A stretch of 64,000 nucleotides of DNA from Bacterioplanes sp965233665 (GCA_965233665.1 CBDDTG010000010.1:6758-70757); one strand, 5' to 3'; counted from the stretch's first letter, positions 34,777 through 44,780 are shown. Numbers and translations: made by a program. The notes: generated from the sequence alone by a model not told the origin.

Positions 34777-37700
34777 ATGAAGCTTTACTGGTTAACATTA
34801 GTTGCTCTAGGCTTATCTCAAAACAGCCTCGTGCTGGCTGATGACACAGAAATATTCAGGTCAGATAACGTCAAAAGAATACCGCCAAACGTAGTGTTTG
34901 TCATTGATACATCAGGAAGTATGTCATGGAGAGCAGATAGTAACAATGGCCCACGTTTTGGCGAAAAAACACGCTTACAAATCGTCAAGGACTCTGCAAT
35001 AGCAGCGATCAACAAAATACCTGAAGATAAACCTATCAACATATCCATCATGCGTTTTCATGATGCGCAGTACAAAGGAGGGGAAGGTGGTTATGTGGTT
35101 GAACCTCTAGCTTCTACGGGAGACCCTAGCGACAAGCAAAGAATCATTAATGCAATCAATGGATTAACTGCGGGCAATGGCACTCCACTTGTAGAGACAA
35201 CGTACGAAGCAATTAACTATTTAACAGGGCGTAATGTTGTATGGGGCACACCCCAATCTGGCACAGGCTACAACCAGGTTTATACAAAGCGGACAAACCC
35301 TTTCAGATACGGCTACAACTATCTTCGTGACAAGAAATACGGAAGCCCTACCTCCATAATAAGTGGAGGCAAGTACGATGCTCCCATTGAAGCAACCTGC
35401 CAAAAGGCACACGTTGTTGCATTCACCGACGGCAGTCCATCAAGTGACACCAACAGCAATTGGGAAATCAGAAGATTATTCAACAACGCTGGAAGTGGTA
35501 GTGGCTTATCAAGAAGTTGTGGCAGTGGTAGTGATTTATATTGCGGGGAAGAGCTTGCATATTGGGCATACAATACTGACTTTTTCGATGACAAGCTAAT
35601 TTCCGGCAAGAGTGATGATGACAATATCATCAAACAAAATGTAAAAATTCATACAGTTGGAGGTTTTGCAGTCAACTCAGATGGCAAAGCTTTACTTCAA
35701 AACATGGCTTATCATGGCGGCACCGAAGAAAGCTTAGATGCTAGCAACGAGGATCAGCTAGTCGCGGCACTAGACAATATCTTTAGTAGTATCGCCGATG
35801 AAGGAAGCAGTTTCGCTGCTCCAGTTGTATCTGTGAACAATTTCAATTCGTTAGAACACCGTGAAGATGTTTATTATACCGTATTCGAACCGTCTGAAAG
35901 CAGCCCAGGCTGGAGCGGAAACTTGAAACGGTATCGTATGTCACCATCAGGTGCGATATATGACTCCAAAGGAAAGCCTGCCGTAAACAATGAAACAGGT
36001 TTTTTTAGAGAGTCAGCGCACAGCTATTGGTCAAGTGAAGCCGATGGATACCAAGTAACTAGAGGTGGCATATCTAATCGCTTAAGTAGCGATCGCCCTG
36101 TTTACACAAACCTTGGCGGCACAAGTAACCACAATATAATTAACAATGCAAACAAGGTGAACGAAAACAATTCAAGTATAACTGGAGAAATGCTTGGCCT
36201 AGATAATAGTGAAGCTGCTCGAATATCAAAGGCGCTAAGGTGGGCACGTGGTACTGTAATGGTCGAGGGTAAAGAACAACCACGCCGCATCCTCGCTGAC
36301 TCCCTCCACGGAGCACCATTCGTACTTGAATACCAAGACGGTTCAAATAATCAGGATGTATTATTTGCCACAAACAATGCGGGGTACTTAAGCGCCTTTG
36401 ACCCTGACATCAACAATCCAAAAGAATTTTGGTCATTTATTCCTAAACGCCTTCTACCCAACTTGCCAATGCATGCAGAAGGGAGAGGTAGTGTAAGAAA
36501 AACTTATGGCCTAGATGGGCCCATGTCAGTTTACCATGACGATACAGACAGAGATGGCAGAATAGACAAAGGTGAGACCGCTTACCTGAGTGTCGCTATG
36601 CGCCGTGGTGGAAATGCGTACTATATGTTTGATATAAGTGATTATCAGCAGCCAGTACTTAAAGAAGTCATCGACAACACGACGCCAGGATTCTCAGAAC
36701 TAGGACAAACATGGTCACCGATGCGTGTTGCATATATCGAGTGGAATGGAAAAAAGGTTCCTGTTTTTGTTTTCGGAGGGGGCTATGACCCCGCAGAGGA
36801 CACACGTACGGAACGCCAAGAGAGCTCGATAGGAAATGCAATTTACATTATCGCTGCTGACGATAAAGCTACAGGAAAGCCATACCAGCTACTTTGGAAA
36901 GCAACAAAAAATGCTGGTAGTGATGGACTTTCATTAGGGTCTATGACGTCGAGCATTGTCACCGAAGTAACGCCCGTTGATATGGATGGGGATGGCAGTA
37001 GCGATATGCTCTACGCTACTGATGTCGGAGGAAGGCTCTGGCGTATAGACTTCACTAAAGCAAATAATGCAAAAGACTATGCTAAGGGGGGAGTTCTTGC
37101 CGATGTAAACTCTGGCTCTACTAACTACCATCGTTTTTTTAGCAAGCCAGATGTGGTATATACAAATTATGGTTATGTCGAGCTAGTCGATCCTAATGAC
37201 AGTAGCAATATTCAGTATCTCAAACGTCCACGCTACCAAATCACCGTAGGCTCAGGCTTCCGCCCTGGACCACTAAGCACTAACACCAAGGACAAAATAT
37301 TTGTTTTTAATGATTACAACCATTCTGCTGCACCCAAAGAGTACAACTACCAAAGCGTTACCGTTGCAGATCTAGCCGATTATCATAGATACGAAAGTGC
37401 AACCCCTACGCAGCGCCAGAATGGTTATTATTACTCACTTCAAGGAAAAGGGGAGAAAGTTCTCTCTAGCTCACTTACAGTTAATGACACCATTTATGTG
37501 ACCACATTTCGCCCGTCATCTGGAGATATTGAAGCTGGCTGTCAACCAGATCTCGGAGATAGTCGTTTAGTTGTATTAAAACCTCAACTGAACCTAAAAC
37601 CAGAAGATGGCATGAAGCCTGCCGAAGAGCTTTTTGAGAATGTAGGTTCCACTATCCCACCTGAGCCCAAGCTAATATTCCCACCAGATAATGAAGACGG

Positions 37701-37803
37701 TACAAATGAGGGGCCTAAAGTGGTTGTAGGCTTAAATGTTTTTGATGTAGAAGGAAGCCTTAATGTTCTCCAGCGAACATTCTGGCGAGAGGTCGATAAA
37801 TAA
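34777..37803 (+). CDS. pilY1: Pilus tip adhesin / assembly protein PilY1
   Basis: PilY1 is the large secreted protein at the pilus tip, with roles in adhesion, mechanosensing and pilus retraction control. The 1008-residue protein has a signal peptide (to about residue 21), a von Willebrand A domain with the metal-site DTSGS at 44-48, and a C-terminal beta-propeller (PilY1 C-terminal domain, from about residue 500). Calcium-binding loops are visible: DMDGDGSSD at 735-743 and DDTDRDGRID near 588. The start at 34777 has AGGAG; an overlapping longer frame begins inside pilX. The gene is poor in G+C and overlaps the next gene by one base. Confidence 0.94.
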   Translation: MKLYWLTLVALGLSQNSLVLADDTEIFRSDNVKRIPPNVVFVIDTSGSMSWRADSNNGPRFGEKTRLQIVKDSAIAAINKIPEDKPINISIMRFHDAQYKGGEGGYVVEPLASTGDPSDKQRIINAINGLTAGNGTPLVETTYEAINYLTGRNVVWGTPQSGTGYNQVYTKRTNPFRYGYNYLRDKKYGSPTSIISGGKYDAPIEATCQKAHVVAFTDGSPSSDTNSNWEIRRLFNNAGSGSGLSRSCGSGSDLYCGEELAYWAYNTDFFDDKLISGKSDDDNIIKQNVKIHTVGGFAVNSDGKALLQNMAYHGGTEESLDASNEDQLVAALDNIFSSIADEGSSFAAPVVSVNNFNSLEHREDVYYTVFEPSESSPGWSGNLKRYRMSPSGAIYDSKGKPAVNNETGFFRESAHSYWSSEADGYQVTRGGISNRLSSDRPVYTNLGGTSNHNIINNANKVNENNSSITGEMLGLDNSEAARISKALRWARGTVMVEGKEQPRRILADSLHGAPFVLEYQDGSNNQDVLFATNNAGYLSAFDPDINNPKEFWSFIPKRLLPNLPMHAEGRGSVRKTYGLDGPMSVYHDDTDRDGRIDKGETAYLSVAMRRGGNAYYMFDISDYQQPVLKEVIDNTTPGFSELGQTWSPMRVAYIEWNGKKVPVFVFGGGYDPAEDTRTERQESSIGNAIYIIAADDKATGKPYQLLWKATKNAGSDGLSLGSMTSSIVTEVTPVDMDGDGSSDMLYATDVGGRLWRIDFTKANNAKDYAKGGVLADVNSGSTNYHRFFSKPDVVYTNYGYVELVDPNDSSNIQYLKRPRYQITVGSGFRPGPLSTNTKDKIFVFNDYNHSAAPKEYNYQSVTVADLADYHRYESATPTQRQNGYYYSLQGKGEKVLSSSLTVNDTIYVTTFRPSSGDIEAGCQPDLGDSRLVVLKPQLNLKPEDGMKPAEELFENVGSTIPPEPKLIFPPDNEDGTNEGPKVVVGLNVFDVEGSLNVLQRTFWREVDK

Positions 37804-38282
37804 TGAATCGCTCCAAAGCTTTTACGCTATTAGAGTTATTGATGGCAGTCGCAGTGGTATCAGTGACCATTGCTGTAGCTCTACCATATCTTAGCGGAAT
37901 GACTAAGAATCAACTTGCGGACCGACTGTATAGGGAGTTGGAGAACGATATACGTTTTGCAAGGAGCTATGCAGTTACTCATTCAATTAGAGTTGAGTTC
38001 AAACCTAATTTAAACTGGAAAGATGGGTGGATAATTCGAGCAGAAGATGCAAGCGGCGCCTTTAAAAATGTCATTAGAGAAAATAAAGTCAATGCTGGTA
38101 ACTCCATACTAGGAACCAAGCTTGACAACTCAAAGCCCCTTATTTTTTCTGAGCAAGGAAGAGCCAGCGAGACTACCGAGGTCACCATTAATGTCACAGG
38201 CTGCGAAGGAACACGAGTAAGAACTCTGTTTATTAACCGTGTAGGCCAAGTCATATTAAAAGGAGAGCAACTATGCAAATAG
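37803..38282 (+). CDS. fimU: Minor pilin FimU/GspH family
   Basis: The 159-residue protein begins with a short leader, then FTLLELLMAVAVVSV with Glu5, the type IV prepilin signature. The GspH-type body has RFARSYAVTHSIRVEF and a final Cys pair (VTGCEG and EQLC). It overlaps pilY1 by one base and pilV by ten, so translation is coupled. It is the second FimT/GspH-family gene of this operon; FimU is the usual name for the tip-complex member next to pilV. Confidence 0.85.
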   Translation: MNRSKAFTLLELLMAVAVVSVTIAVALPYLSGMTKNQLADRLYRELENDIRFARSYAVTHSIRVEFKPNLNWKDGWIIRAEDASGAFKNVIRENKVNAGNSILGTKLDNSKPLIFSEQGRASETTEVTINVTGCEGTRVRTLFINRVGQVILKGEQLCK

Positions 38283-38797
38283 TGAATACATCAGGTTTTA
38301 GTATGACAGAGGTCCTAGTAACACTTTTTATCAGCGTGGTTGGACTATTAGGGATCAGCATGATGCAACTAAATATCAACAAGGCCACTGTTGATTCAGG
38401 CGCGAGGTCTCATGCAATCTGGATAATTGATGAGATCACAAATAAGATGTATGCAAATTGGGACAACTTGCAGGACTACGACACCACTTCCTTCTCATGT
38501 GGTGACGCTGCGACTTCATGCATGAATGGAACATCATGCAACGGGCAAGCGATGGCGAAGTTCGATATTTGGTCATCCATTTGCCCTCAATCGCAAACAG
38601 ATAAAAATGGGGTCACCATCAGGGGTAGTGCAGTTGACTATATACCGAACCCCGAACTAACGATCCGTCCTGATCTTGCAACTCGCTCTGCTACGATAAC
38701 GGTCAGATGGGTAAGTCGTGTGAACAGCAATAGCAGCTTTGGCGGTGGAGACGAGCCAGGTGGAGTCGTATCTTTAAGCCGGGATATTCAATTATGA
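38273..38797 (+). CDS. pilV: Minor pilin PilV
   Basis: The 174-residue protein has the prepilin signature SGFSMTEVLVTLFISVVGLLG, with the PilV-type GLLGISMMQL after it. The body contains three close Cys residues (SCGDAATSCMNGTSC). An AAGGAG site lies within the end of fimU. It overlaps pilW by 4 bases (ATGA). Confidence 0.88.
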   Translation: MQIVNTSGFSMTEVLVTLFISVVGLLGISMMQLNINKATVDSGARSHAIWIIDEITNKMYANWDNLQDYDTTSFSCGDAATSCMNGTSCNGQAMAKFDIWSSICPQSQTDKNGVTIRGSAVDYIPNPELTIRPDLATRSATITVRWVSRVNSNSSFGGGDEPGGVVSLSRDIQL

Positions 38798-39630
38798 CAG
38801 CTCATAATCGACAAGGTGGTTTGACCCTAATCGAGTTAATGGTGGCATTACTCCTCGCATCAATCGTAGCAGTATTTGTTACAAACATAATGATCAATAG
38901 CTCCCGAAGTGCAAGAACATCCACCGGTGTAACCCAAGCGCAGGAAGCAGGCAGACTTGCCATGCTTTGGCTGGGCGAGAGAATCCCACATGCAGGGTAC
39001 CGCAACACTACGTTTGTTTTTGATGTCGTCGATGTGAACTGTGTAGGCACCAGCTTCTGCATGAATGACACCGACGACAACAACAATGGTGGTGATGTTT
39101 TGGCTCTAAGGCGCATGGCAAACCCAGACATAAACGACTCGCCCCGCTTAACACAAACATGCGGAGGAGTCAACCTCCCCACTTCTGCATTGAACGCTCC
39201 TAACGGTGTTATCGATGTTTATTGGGTTGAGAGAGGTGATCCGAAGGACCCTACTACTGCCTTTCAGCTAAAGTGTGCAACGTATAACACAGCTGGAGGC
39301 ACCACCAGTATAATTGCTACTGAAGAAAGTATTGCAAATGGTATTGAAAGCATGCAAGTTCTCTACGGAGTTGAATCGAACTCCCTCGCTAGCTCAGGAA
39401 CAGTTGAGCAGTATGTTAATGGAACCTTTCTTAAAGCAAACCCTAATATGTCTGCCAGAATAGTCACTATTAGAGTGTCACTGTTATCGCGCTCATTCGA
39501 AAACAGCTCTGTGATAGATGGAGAGAAAGGCTATAGACTTCTTGACTCAGATGCAGCATATAGAACTGATGGAGTAGCGAGATATATATCTACTTCTACT
39601 TTTTGGCTGCCAAATATGCAGAATAGGTAA
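38794..39630 (+). CDS. pilW: Minor pilin PilW
   Basis: The 278-residue protein has the processing site QGG/LTLIELMVALLLAS with Glu5, and the PilW pattern AGRLAMLWLGERIPHAGYR shortly after. Near the C-terminus, RIVTIRVSLLSRS is typical of PilW. A DDNNNGGD loop near residue 95 may bind metal. It lies between pilV and pilE. Confidence 0.88.
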   Translation: MTAHNRQGGLTLIELMVALLLASIVAVFVTNIMINSSRSARTSTGVTQAQEAGRLAMLWLGERIPHAGYRNTTFVFDVVDVNCVGTSFCMNDTDDNNNGGDVLALRRMANPDINDSPRLTQTCGGVNLPTSALNAPNGVIDVYWVERGDPKDPTTAFQLKCATYNTAGGTTSIIATEESIANGIESMQVLYGVESNSLASSGTVEQYVNGTFLKANPNMSARIVTIRVSLLSRSFENSSVIDGEKGYRLLDSDAAYRTDGVARYISTSTFWLPNMQNR

Positions 39631-39635
39631 TGTAA

Positions 39636-40019
39636 ATGAAGCAACTAGGTTTTACCCTTATCGAACTGCTGATTACTATAGCTATTGCTGCAGTATTGCT
39701 ATCAATCGCAATGCCGCAGTACAACGAGCAAGTACAGCGTGGTCGCAGAACAGATGCTCTTGAGACAATACAGGTAATAATGGATGCTCAAGAGCGATTC
39801 TTTGCATCAAATGCCAAATATACTGATAATCTATCAGTATTGGGGTTCTCTACAAAGACCTCAGGAGGATACTACTCATTAAAAGCTGGAGCATGTAGCG
39901 GAAAAACACTTGTAGAGTGTGTTGAAATAACCGCAACGCCAATAGGTAGTCAAGCCTCTGACGGAAGCATTATTTTTAATTCTTCCGGTAAAAGAGAGAG
40001 AGATGGCCACCCATTATAA
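39636..40019 (+). CDS. pilE: Minor pilin PilE
   Basis: The 127-residue protein begins MKQLGFTLIELLITIAIAAVL, an almost perfect type IV prepilin signature, followed by PQYNEQVQRGRRTDA, the PilE signature. It is the last gene of the minor pilin operon and overlaps the convergent ispH stop by 6 bases, the same neighbourhood as in Pseudomonas. Confidence 0.92.
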   Translation: MKQLGFTLIELLITIAIAAVLLSIAMPQYNEQVQRGRRTDALETIQVIMDAQERFFASNAKYTDNLSVLGFSTKTSGGYYSLKAGACSGKTLVECVEITATPIGSQASDGSIIFNSSGKRERDGHPL

Positions 40020-40958
40020 AGGCCTCATCCTCAACTCCTTCGGCAGTGAGAAAACCACGTTTTCTGGCTGCCCTTGGAGCTCTTCTGGCTCTTGCCCGCC
40101 CAACTCTTTTAATCGCTCAATCACTTCTCGTACTAGCACTTCTGGGGCTGATGCGCCTGCAGTGATACCAACGCGCTCAATGCCTTCGAACCACTCTGGC
40201 GATACCTCATCGGCGTTATCAATCAAAAAGGCTTTGGCGCCCATGCGCTCGCCCAATTCGCGCAAGCGATTGGAGTTGGAGCTATTGACCGAACCGACCA
40301 CCAGCAACAAATCACACTCTGCTGCTAAGGTTTTCACTGCGTCCTGGCGGTTTTGTGTGGCGTAGCAAATATCGTCTTTGCGTGGCCCTTCGATATTGGG
40401 GAATTTTGCCCGCAGAGCGTCGATGACTTTTGCGGTATCGTCCATCGATAGCGTCGTTTGAGTGACGTAAGAAAGTTTATCTGGGTTGCGTACCTGCAAC
40501 TCCGCCACGTCTTTTTCATCTTCAACCAGGTAAATATCGCCGCCGGCAGAGTGGTCGTATTGGCCCATGGTGCCTTCGACTTCTGGGTGGCCTTTATGGC
40601 CTATCAATACACACTCGCTGCCTTCGGCGCTGTAGCGGCTGACTTCCAAGTGAACCTTGGTCACCAAAGGACAGGTGGCGTCAAATACTTTTAACCCCCT
40701 GCTACTGGCTTCATGACGCACCGCCTGAGAAACGCCATGGGCAGAAAAAATCACAATGGCATCGTCTGGCACTTCATGCAGCTCATCGACAAAAATCGCA
40801 CCGCGCTCACGCAGATCATTGACCACAAACTTGTTGTGCACTACTTCATGGCGCACATAAATCGGTGGCTCAAATAACTCCAGTGCACGATTAACGATAT
40901 CGATGGCTCGATCAACGCCCGCGCAAAAACCACGCGGGTTAGCCAGTTTAATCTGCAT
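40014..40958 (-). CDS. ispH: 4-hydroxy-3-methylbut-2-enyl diphosphate reductase
   Basis: IspH is the iron-sulphur enzyme that makes IPP and DMAPP at the end of the MEP isoprenoid pathway. The 314-residue protein starts MQIKLANPRGFCAGVDRA and has the three cluster cysteines in GFCAGV, DATCPLV and DICYATQNRQ, with GSVNSSNSNRL. The frame is open 32 codons further upstream, but that stretch lies within fkpB. It overlaps fkpB by 11 bases. Confidence 0.96.
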   Translation of the reverse strand: MQIKLANPRGFCAGVDRAIDIVNRALELFEPPIYVRHEVVHNKFVVNDLRERGAIFVDELHEVPDDAIVIFSAHGVSQAVRHEASSRGLKVFDATCPLVTKVHLEVSRYSAEGSECVLIGHKGHPEVEGTMGQYDHSAGGDIYLVEDEKDVAELQVRNPDKLSYVTQTTLSMDDTAKVIDALRAKFPNIEGPRKDDICYATQNRQDAVKTLAAECDLLLVVGSVNSSNSNRLRELGERMGAKAFLIDNADEVSPEWFEGIERVGITAGASAPEVLVREVIERLKELGGQEPEELQGQPENVVFSLPKELRMRPL

Positions 40959-41391
40959 GATTGACCTCAATGATCTGCACTTCAAATAGCAGCGTTTTTC
41001 CCGCCAGTGGGTGATTAAAATCCACGTACACGGCATCGCCTTCAATGCGGTCAATTACCCCTGGCAGCTCGGCGCCCTGAGCATCGGCAAACGACACCAT
41101 CAAACCCGGTGCGACGGGCATGTCGGCAGCAAAGTCACTGCGCTTCATACGCTGAATATTTTGCGGATTAGGCTGACCAAAGCCATGCTCTGGTGCCACT
41201 TCAAAGGTCTGATGATCGCCTGGTTTTAACCCCAATAAGCACTGCTCAAAGCCGGGCAGCAAATTGCCATCGCCAATGGTGAGCTGTGCCGGTGACTGCT
41301 CAAAGGTCGAGTCGACGGTTTGCTCCACGGATAATTTAAGGGCGAAATGCAGCGTTACCTGGCTATTATCACCAATCACTTTGCTCATCAT
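40948..41391 (-). CDS. fkpB: FKBP-type peptidyl-prolyl isomerase FkpB (SlpA)
   Basis: This 147-residue protein is a small cytoplasmic FKBP isomerase with the SlpA-type insert. It shows VTLHFALKL, the GDGNLLPGFEQCLLGLKPGD core and the insert-flap region with VDFNHPLAGKTLLFEV. Two adjacent ATG codons (41391 and 41388) are both possible. It overlaps lspA by 4 bases in the conserved ileS-lspA-fkpB-ispH order. Confidence 0.93.
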   Translation of the reverse strand: MMSKVIGDNSQVTLHFALKLSVEQTVDSTFEQSPAQLTIGDGNLLPGFEQCLLGLKPGDHQTFEVAPEHGFGQPNPQNIQRMKRSDFAADMPVAPGLMVSFADAQGAELPGVIDRIEGDAVYVDFNHPLAGKTLLFEVQIIEVNHAD

Positions 41392-41897
41392 TTGCTCTCC
41401 GATTTATTACGCTGCTCTTCGCGTATTTCACGCAGCACATCCAAAATCATCATAATCGCGCCAATGGTGATGGCGGAGTCGGCCAGATTAAATGCAGGAA
41501 AACGACGCCCGTCCCAATGAAACGAAATAAAATCGATAACATGACCAAACATCAACCGGTCAAACAGGTTGCCCAATGCACCGCCCAAAATCAGCGTTAA
41601 TGCCACCGGCAACCAGATCTGTTCACGCGGAAGCTTTTTCAGCCAGTTAATCAGCATAACGCTCACGGCGATGGCGATGCCGGCAAACAACCAGCGCTGC
41701 CAGCCCGAGGCATTGGCTAAAAAGCTAAAGCCTGCGCCAGGGTTATACAGCAGCTTCAGATCCAACACCGGCAAAATATAAACTTCTTGTGCAAACACCA
41801 GCATGTGCTCGGCAAGCTGCTTGGTGGCGATATCCAGCACAAAAACCAATGCCGCCAACCACCACAACCTCAGCGCCGTATGCTTAAAAACGGCCAT
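41388..41897 (-). CDS. lspA: Lipoprotein signal peptidase
   Basis: LspA is the inner-membrane aspartyl protease that cleaves signal peptides of lipidated prolipoproteins such as BamD. The 169-residue protein has four membrane helices and the catalytic aspartates in LGNLFDRLMFGHVIDFI and FNLADSAITIGA. The ATG at 41897 overlaps the ileS stop (ATGA). Confidence 0.96.
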   Translation of the reverse strand: MAVFKHTALRLWWLAALVFVLDIATKQLAEHMLVFAQEVYILPVLDLKLLYNPGAGFSFLANASGWQRWLFAGIAIAVSVMLINWLKKLPREQIWLPVALTLILGGALGNLFDRLMFGHVIDFISFHWDGRRFPAFNLADSAITIGAIMMILDVLREIREEQRNKSESK

Positions 41898-44773
41898 CAA
41901 GCGTAACGACGGTGTTCGCCGTCGCCCTCCACGTTATCAACGCAGCGCTGACACAAGGTAGGATGCTGGCTGTCGCTACCAACGGAATCGCTGTGATGCC
42001 AGCAGCGCTCACATTTTTCTTTGGCCGAAGCGCTGACTTGAATGCGCAAGCCGTCCAACTCCGTTGCATCACCTTCATCTGCCATGGCATGAAGGCGCAC
42101 ATCAGACGTCAGCAATACAAAGCGCAATTCATCACCGAGTTTTTCTAACTCGGTTTTTAGTGCATCGCTGACGTATAAATCCAACTCGGCACTCAGGCTG
42201 GCACCAATAGTTTTATCGCCACGCGCTTTTTCTAGTGCGCCGTTAACCGCTTGTTTTACCTCCAGGATACGACGCCAGTAAGCATCACCTAGGGTTTCAT
42301 CGCTCACCGCTGGGAAGTCTTGATACCATTCGGACAGCATTACAGAAGCAGTGCGATCACCTGGCAGGTTTTCCCAGATTTCTTCGGCGGTAAACGACAA
42401 CACCGGAGCAATCCAGCGGCTCATGGCTTCAAGGATGTGATACAGCGCCGTTTGTGCACTGCGACGCGGCAAGCTGTCAGCCTTACAGGTGTACTGACGG
42501 TCTTTAATGACATCCAAATAGAATGCACCCAACTCGCTGACACAGAAATTCATCAGAGCCTTGGTCAACGCTTTAAAATCATAGGCGTTGTAATAGGCAA
42601 TCAAGGTGTCTTGCAGCTCTCGGCTGTAAGCGATGATCCAGGCATCCAATGGCAACAGTTCATCACCGGCGACCATATCCGTCGCTGGATTAAAGCCGTT
42701 GATATTGGCCAGCATAAAGCGACAGGTGTTACGTACCCGGCGGTAGGCATCGGCAGTGCGCTTTAGGATTTCATCCGACACCGTCATTTCACCGCTGTAG
42801 TCGGTATCCGCAACCCACCAGCGCAAAATATCGCCGCCGAGCTTATTCATCACCGCTTTAGGCTCAACAATATTGCCCAGCGACTTGGACATTTTGCGGC
42901 CCTGGCCATCAACCGCAAATCCATGGGTCAATGCGGTTTTGTAGGGTGCATGCCCGTAGGCTGCAACGCTGGTCAGCAATGAGCTTTGGAACCAGCCGCG
43001 GTGTTGATCGGAACCTTCTAAATACAGATCGGCTGGCATTTGTAACTCATCACGCTGCAAGCAAACTGCGGTATGCGTTACGCCTGAGTCGAACCACACG
43101 TCCAACGTATCTGTTACTTTGCCGTAGTGTTCAGCGTCATCGCCCAGCAAGGTACTGGCGTCGAGATCAAACCAGGCATCAATGCCCTGCTCTTCAACCA
43201 TCAACGCGACTTTTTCGATCAACTCTGGCGTTTGCGGATGCAACTCACCGGTTTGCTTATGGGCAAATAATGCGATCGGCACACCCCAGGTGCGCTGGCG
43301 AGAAATACACCAATCGGGACGATTCCCCATCATGCTCTCGATGCGTGCCTTACCCCAGCTTGGACGCCAGCTGACATTTTCATCCGCTTCTTGCATGGCT
43401 TTATCCAGCAAACCGGCTTGATGCATGCTGATAAACCACTGCGGTGTGGCGCGGAAAATAATCGGCGTTTTATGGCGCCAGCAATGCGGATAGCTGTGCT
43501 CGAATTTTTCTTTTTTCAGCAGCGCATTTTTCTCTGCCAATAATCCTAAAACACGGAAGTTGCCTTTATCAGCCGTACTTAAACCGGCCAACTCCAACGC
43601 TTCTAGCACTGGGGTAGCAACAAAATTACCGGCATCGTCCACCAGCATTTGCTCGGACTCAATGCCAAACTGGTTGCACACCACATAGTCGTCAGCACCG
43701 TGCATGGGTGCTGTGTGCACCGCACCGGTACCTGAGTCGGCGGTCACGTGCTCACCTGTGATCACAGGCACGGCTTTGGGCTGACCATCCGCCGTGGGGA
43801 TAAACGGATGCAACAGCATAAAGGGCGCTTCGTTTTGCTCTGGCAGCTGAGCAAACGCTGCACCGTTCGCGGTTGCTAATACCTGATAGTCGTCAATGCC
43901 GTAGCGCTGCAACGCGTCTTTCACTAAGTCAGACGCCAGCACCAACAATTCCTGCTGCTCAGTTAATTGCACCAGTGAATAATCGATTTGCGGATGCACA
44001 GACACCGCTTCGTTGGACGGCAAAGTCCAAGGTGTGGTGGTCCAGATCACTAAGCTGGCTGGCAACGTGCTCTCAACACCAAACGCTTGCGCTAACTTAG
44101 CTGGCTCAGCAAAGGCAAATTTCACGTCGATGGCGAGGGATTTTTTATCCTGATATTCCACCTCGGCTTCGGCCAAAGCGGAGCCACAATCGCTACACCA
44201 GTTAACCGGCTTAAAGCCTTTGTGCAAATGGCCATTGTCGATGATGCGGCCCAAGGTGCGAATGATGTCGGCTTCGAATTTGAAGTCCATGGTCAGATAA
44301 GGATTATCCCAATCACCCAACACCATTAACCGCTTAAAGTCGGTACGCTGACTGTCGACCTGCTCGGCGGCATACTCGCGACAATGCTTACGAAACTCAC
44401 TGGCACTGAGTTTTTCACCCACCTTGCCAACTTTTTCTTCTACCTTCAGCTCAATCGGCAAACCGTGACAATCCCAGCCCGGCACGTAAGGCGCATCCTT
44501 ACCGTTCAGAGTTTGCGATTTAATAATGATGTCTTTCAGCACTTTATTCACGGCGTGACCTGCGTGAATCGTGCCGTTCGCATACGGAGGGCCATCATGC
44601 AAAATAAAGCGGTCGCGACCGGCACGCGCCTCGCGAATCTGCTGGTACAGTCCGATTTGCTCCCAACGCGCCAATAATTCAGGCTCGCGCTTGGCCAGGT
44701 TACCGCGCATCGGGAATTCGGTATCTGGCAGATTCAGGGTCGACTTGTACTGGCTTTCCACTTTATCGTTCAT
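41897..44773 (-). CDS. ileS: Isoleucine-tRNA ligase
   Basis: IleS charges tRNA-Ile. The 958-residue class I synthetase has the N-terminal signature with HAGH in place of the usual HIGH (in GTIHAGHAVNK), the editing domain, KMSKS in GRKMSKSLGN, and a C-terminal zinc finger with CERCWH and CQRCVDN. Its length matches bacterial IleS (about 940). It sits in the ribF-ileS-lspA order. Confidence 0.97.
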   Translation of the reverse strand: MNDKVESQYKSTLNLPDTEFPMRGNLAKREPELLARWEQIGLYQQIREARAGRDRFILHDGPPYANGTIHAGHAVNKVLKDIIIKSQTLNGKDAPYVPGWDCHGLPIELKVEEKVGKVGEKLSASEFRKHCREYAAEQVDSQRTDFKRLMVLGDWDNPYLTMDFKFEADIIRTLGRIIDNGHLHKGFKPVNWCSDCGSALAEAEVEYQDKKSLAIDVKFAFAEPAKLAQAFGVESTLPASLVIWTTTPWTLPSNEAVSVHPQIDYSLVQLTEQQELLVLASDLVKDALQRYGIDDYQVLATANGAAFAQLPEQNEAPFMLLHPFIPTADGQPKAVPVITGEHVTADSGTGAVHTAPMHGADDYVVCNQFGIESEQMLVDDAGNFVATPVLEALELAGLSTADKGNFRVLGLLAEKNALLKKEKFEHSYPHCWRHKTPIIFRATPQWFISMHQAGLLDKAMQEADENVSWRPSWGKARIESMMGNRPDWCISRQRTWGVPIALFAHKQTGELHPQTPELIEKVALMVEEQGIDAWFDLDASTLLGDDAEHYGKVTDTLDVWFDSGVTHTAVCLQRDELQMPADLYLEGSDQHRGWFQSSLLTSVAAYGHAPYKTALTHGFAVDGQGRKMSKSLGNIVEPKAVMNKLGGDILRWWVADTDYSGEMTVSDEILKRTADAYRRVRNTCRFMLANINGFNPATDMVAGDELLPLDAWIIAYSRELQDTLIAYYNAYDFKALTKALMNFCVSELGAFYLDVIKDRQYTCKADSLPRRSAQTALYHILEAMSRWIAPVLSFTAEEIWENLPGDRTASVMLSEWYQDFPAVSDETLGDAYWRRILEVKQAVNGALEKARGDKTIGASLSAELDLYVSDALKTELEKLGDELRFVLLTSDVRLHAMADEGDATELDGLRIQVSASAKEKCERCWHHSDSVGSDSQHPTLCQRCVDNVEGDGEHRRYA

Positions 44774-44780
44774 AGTTAGG

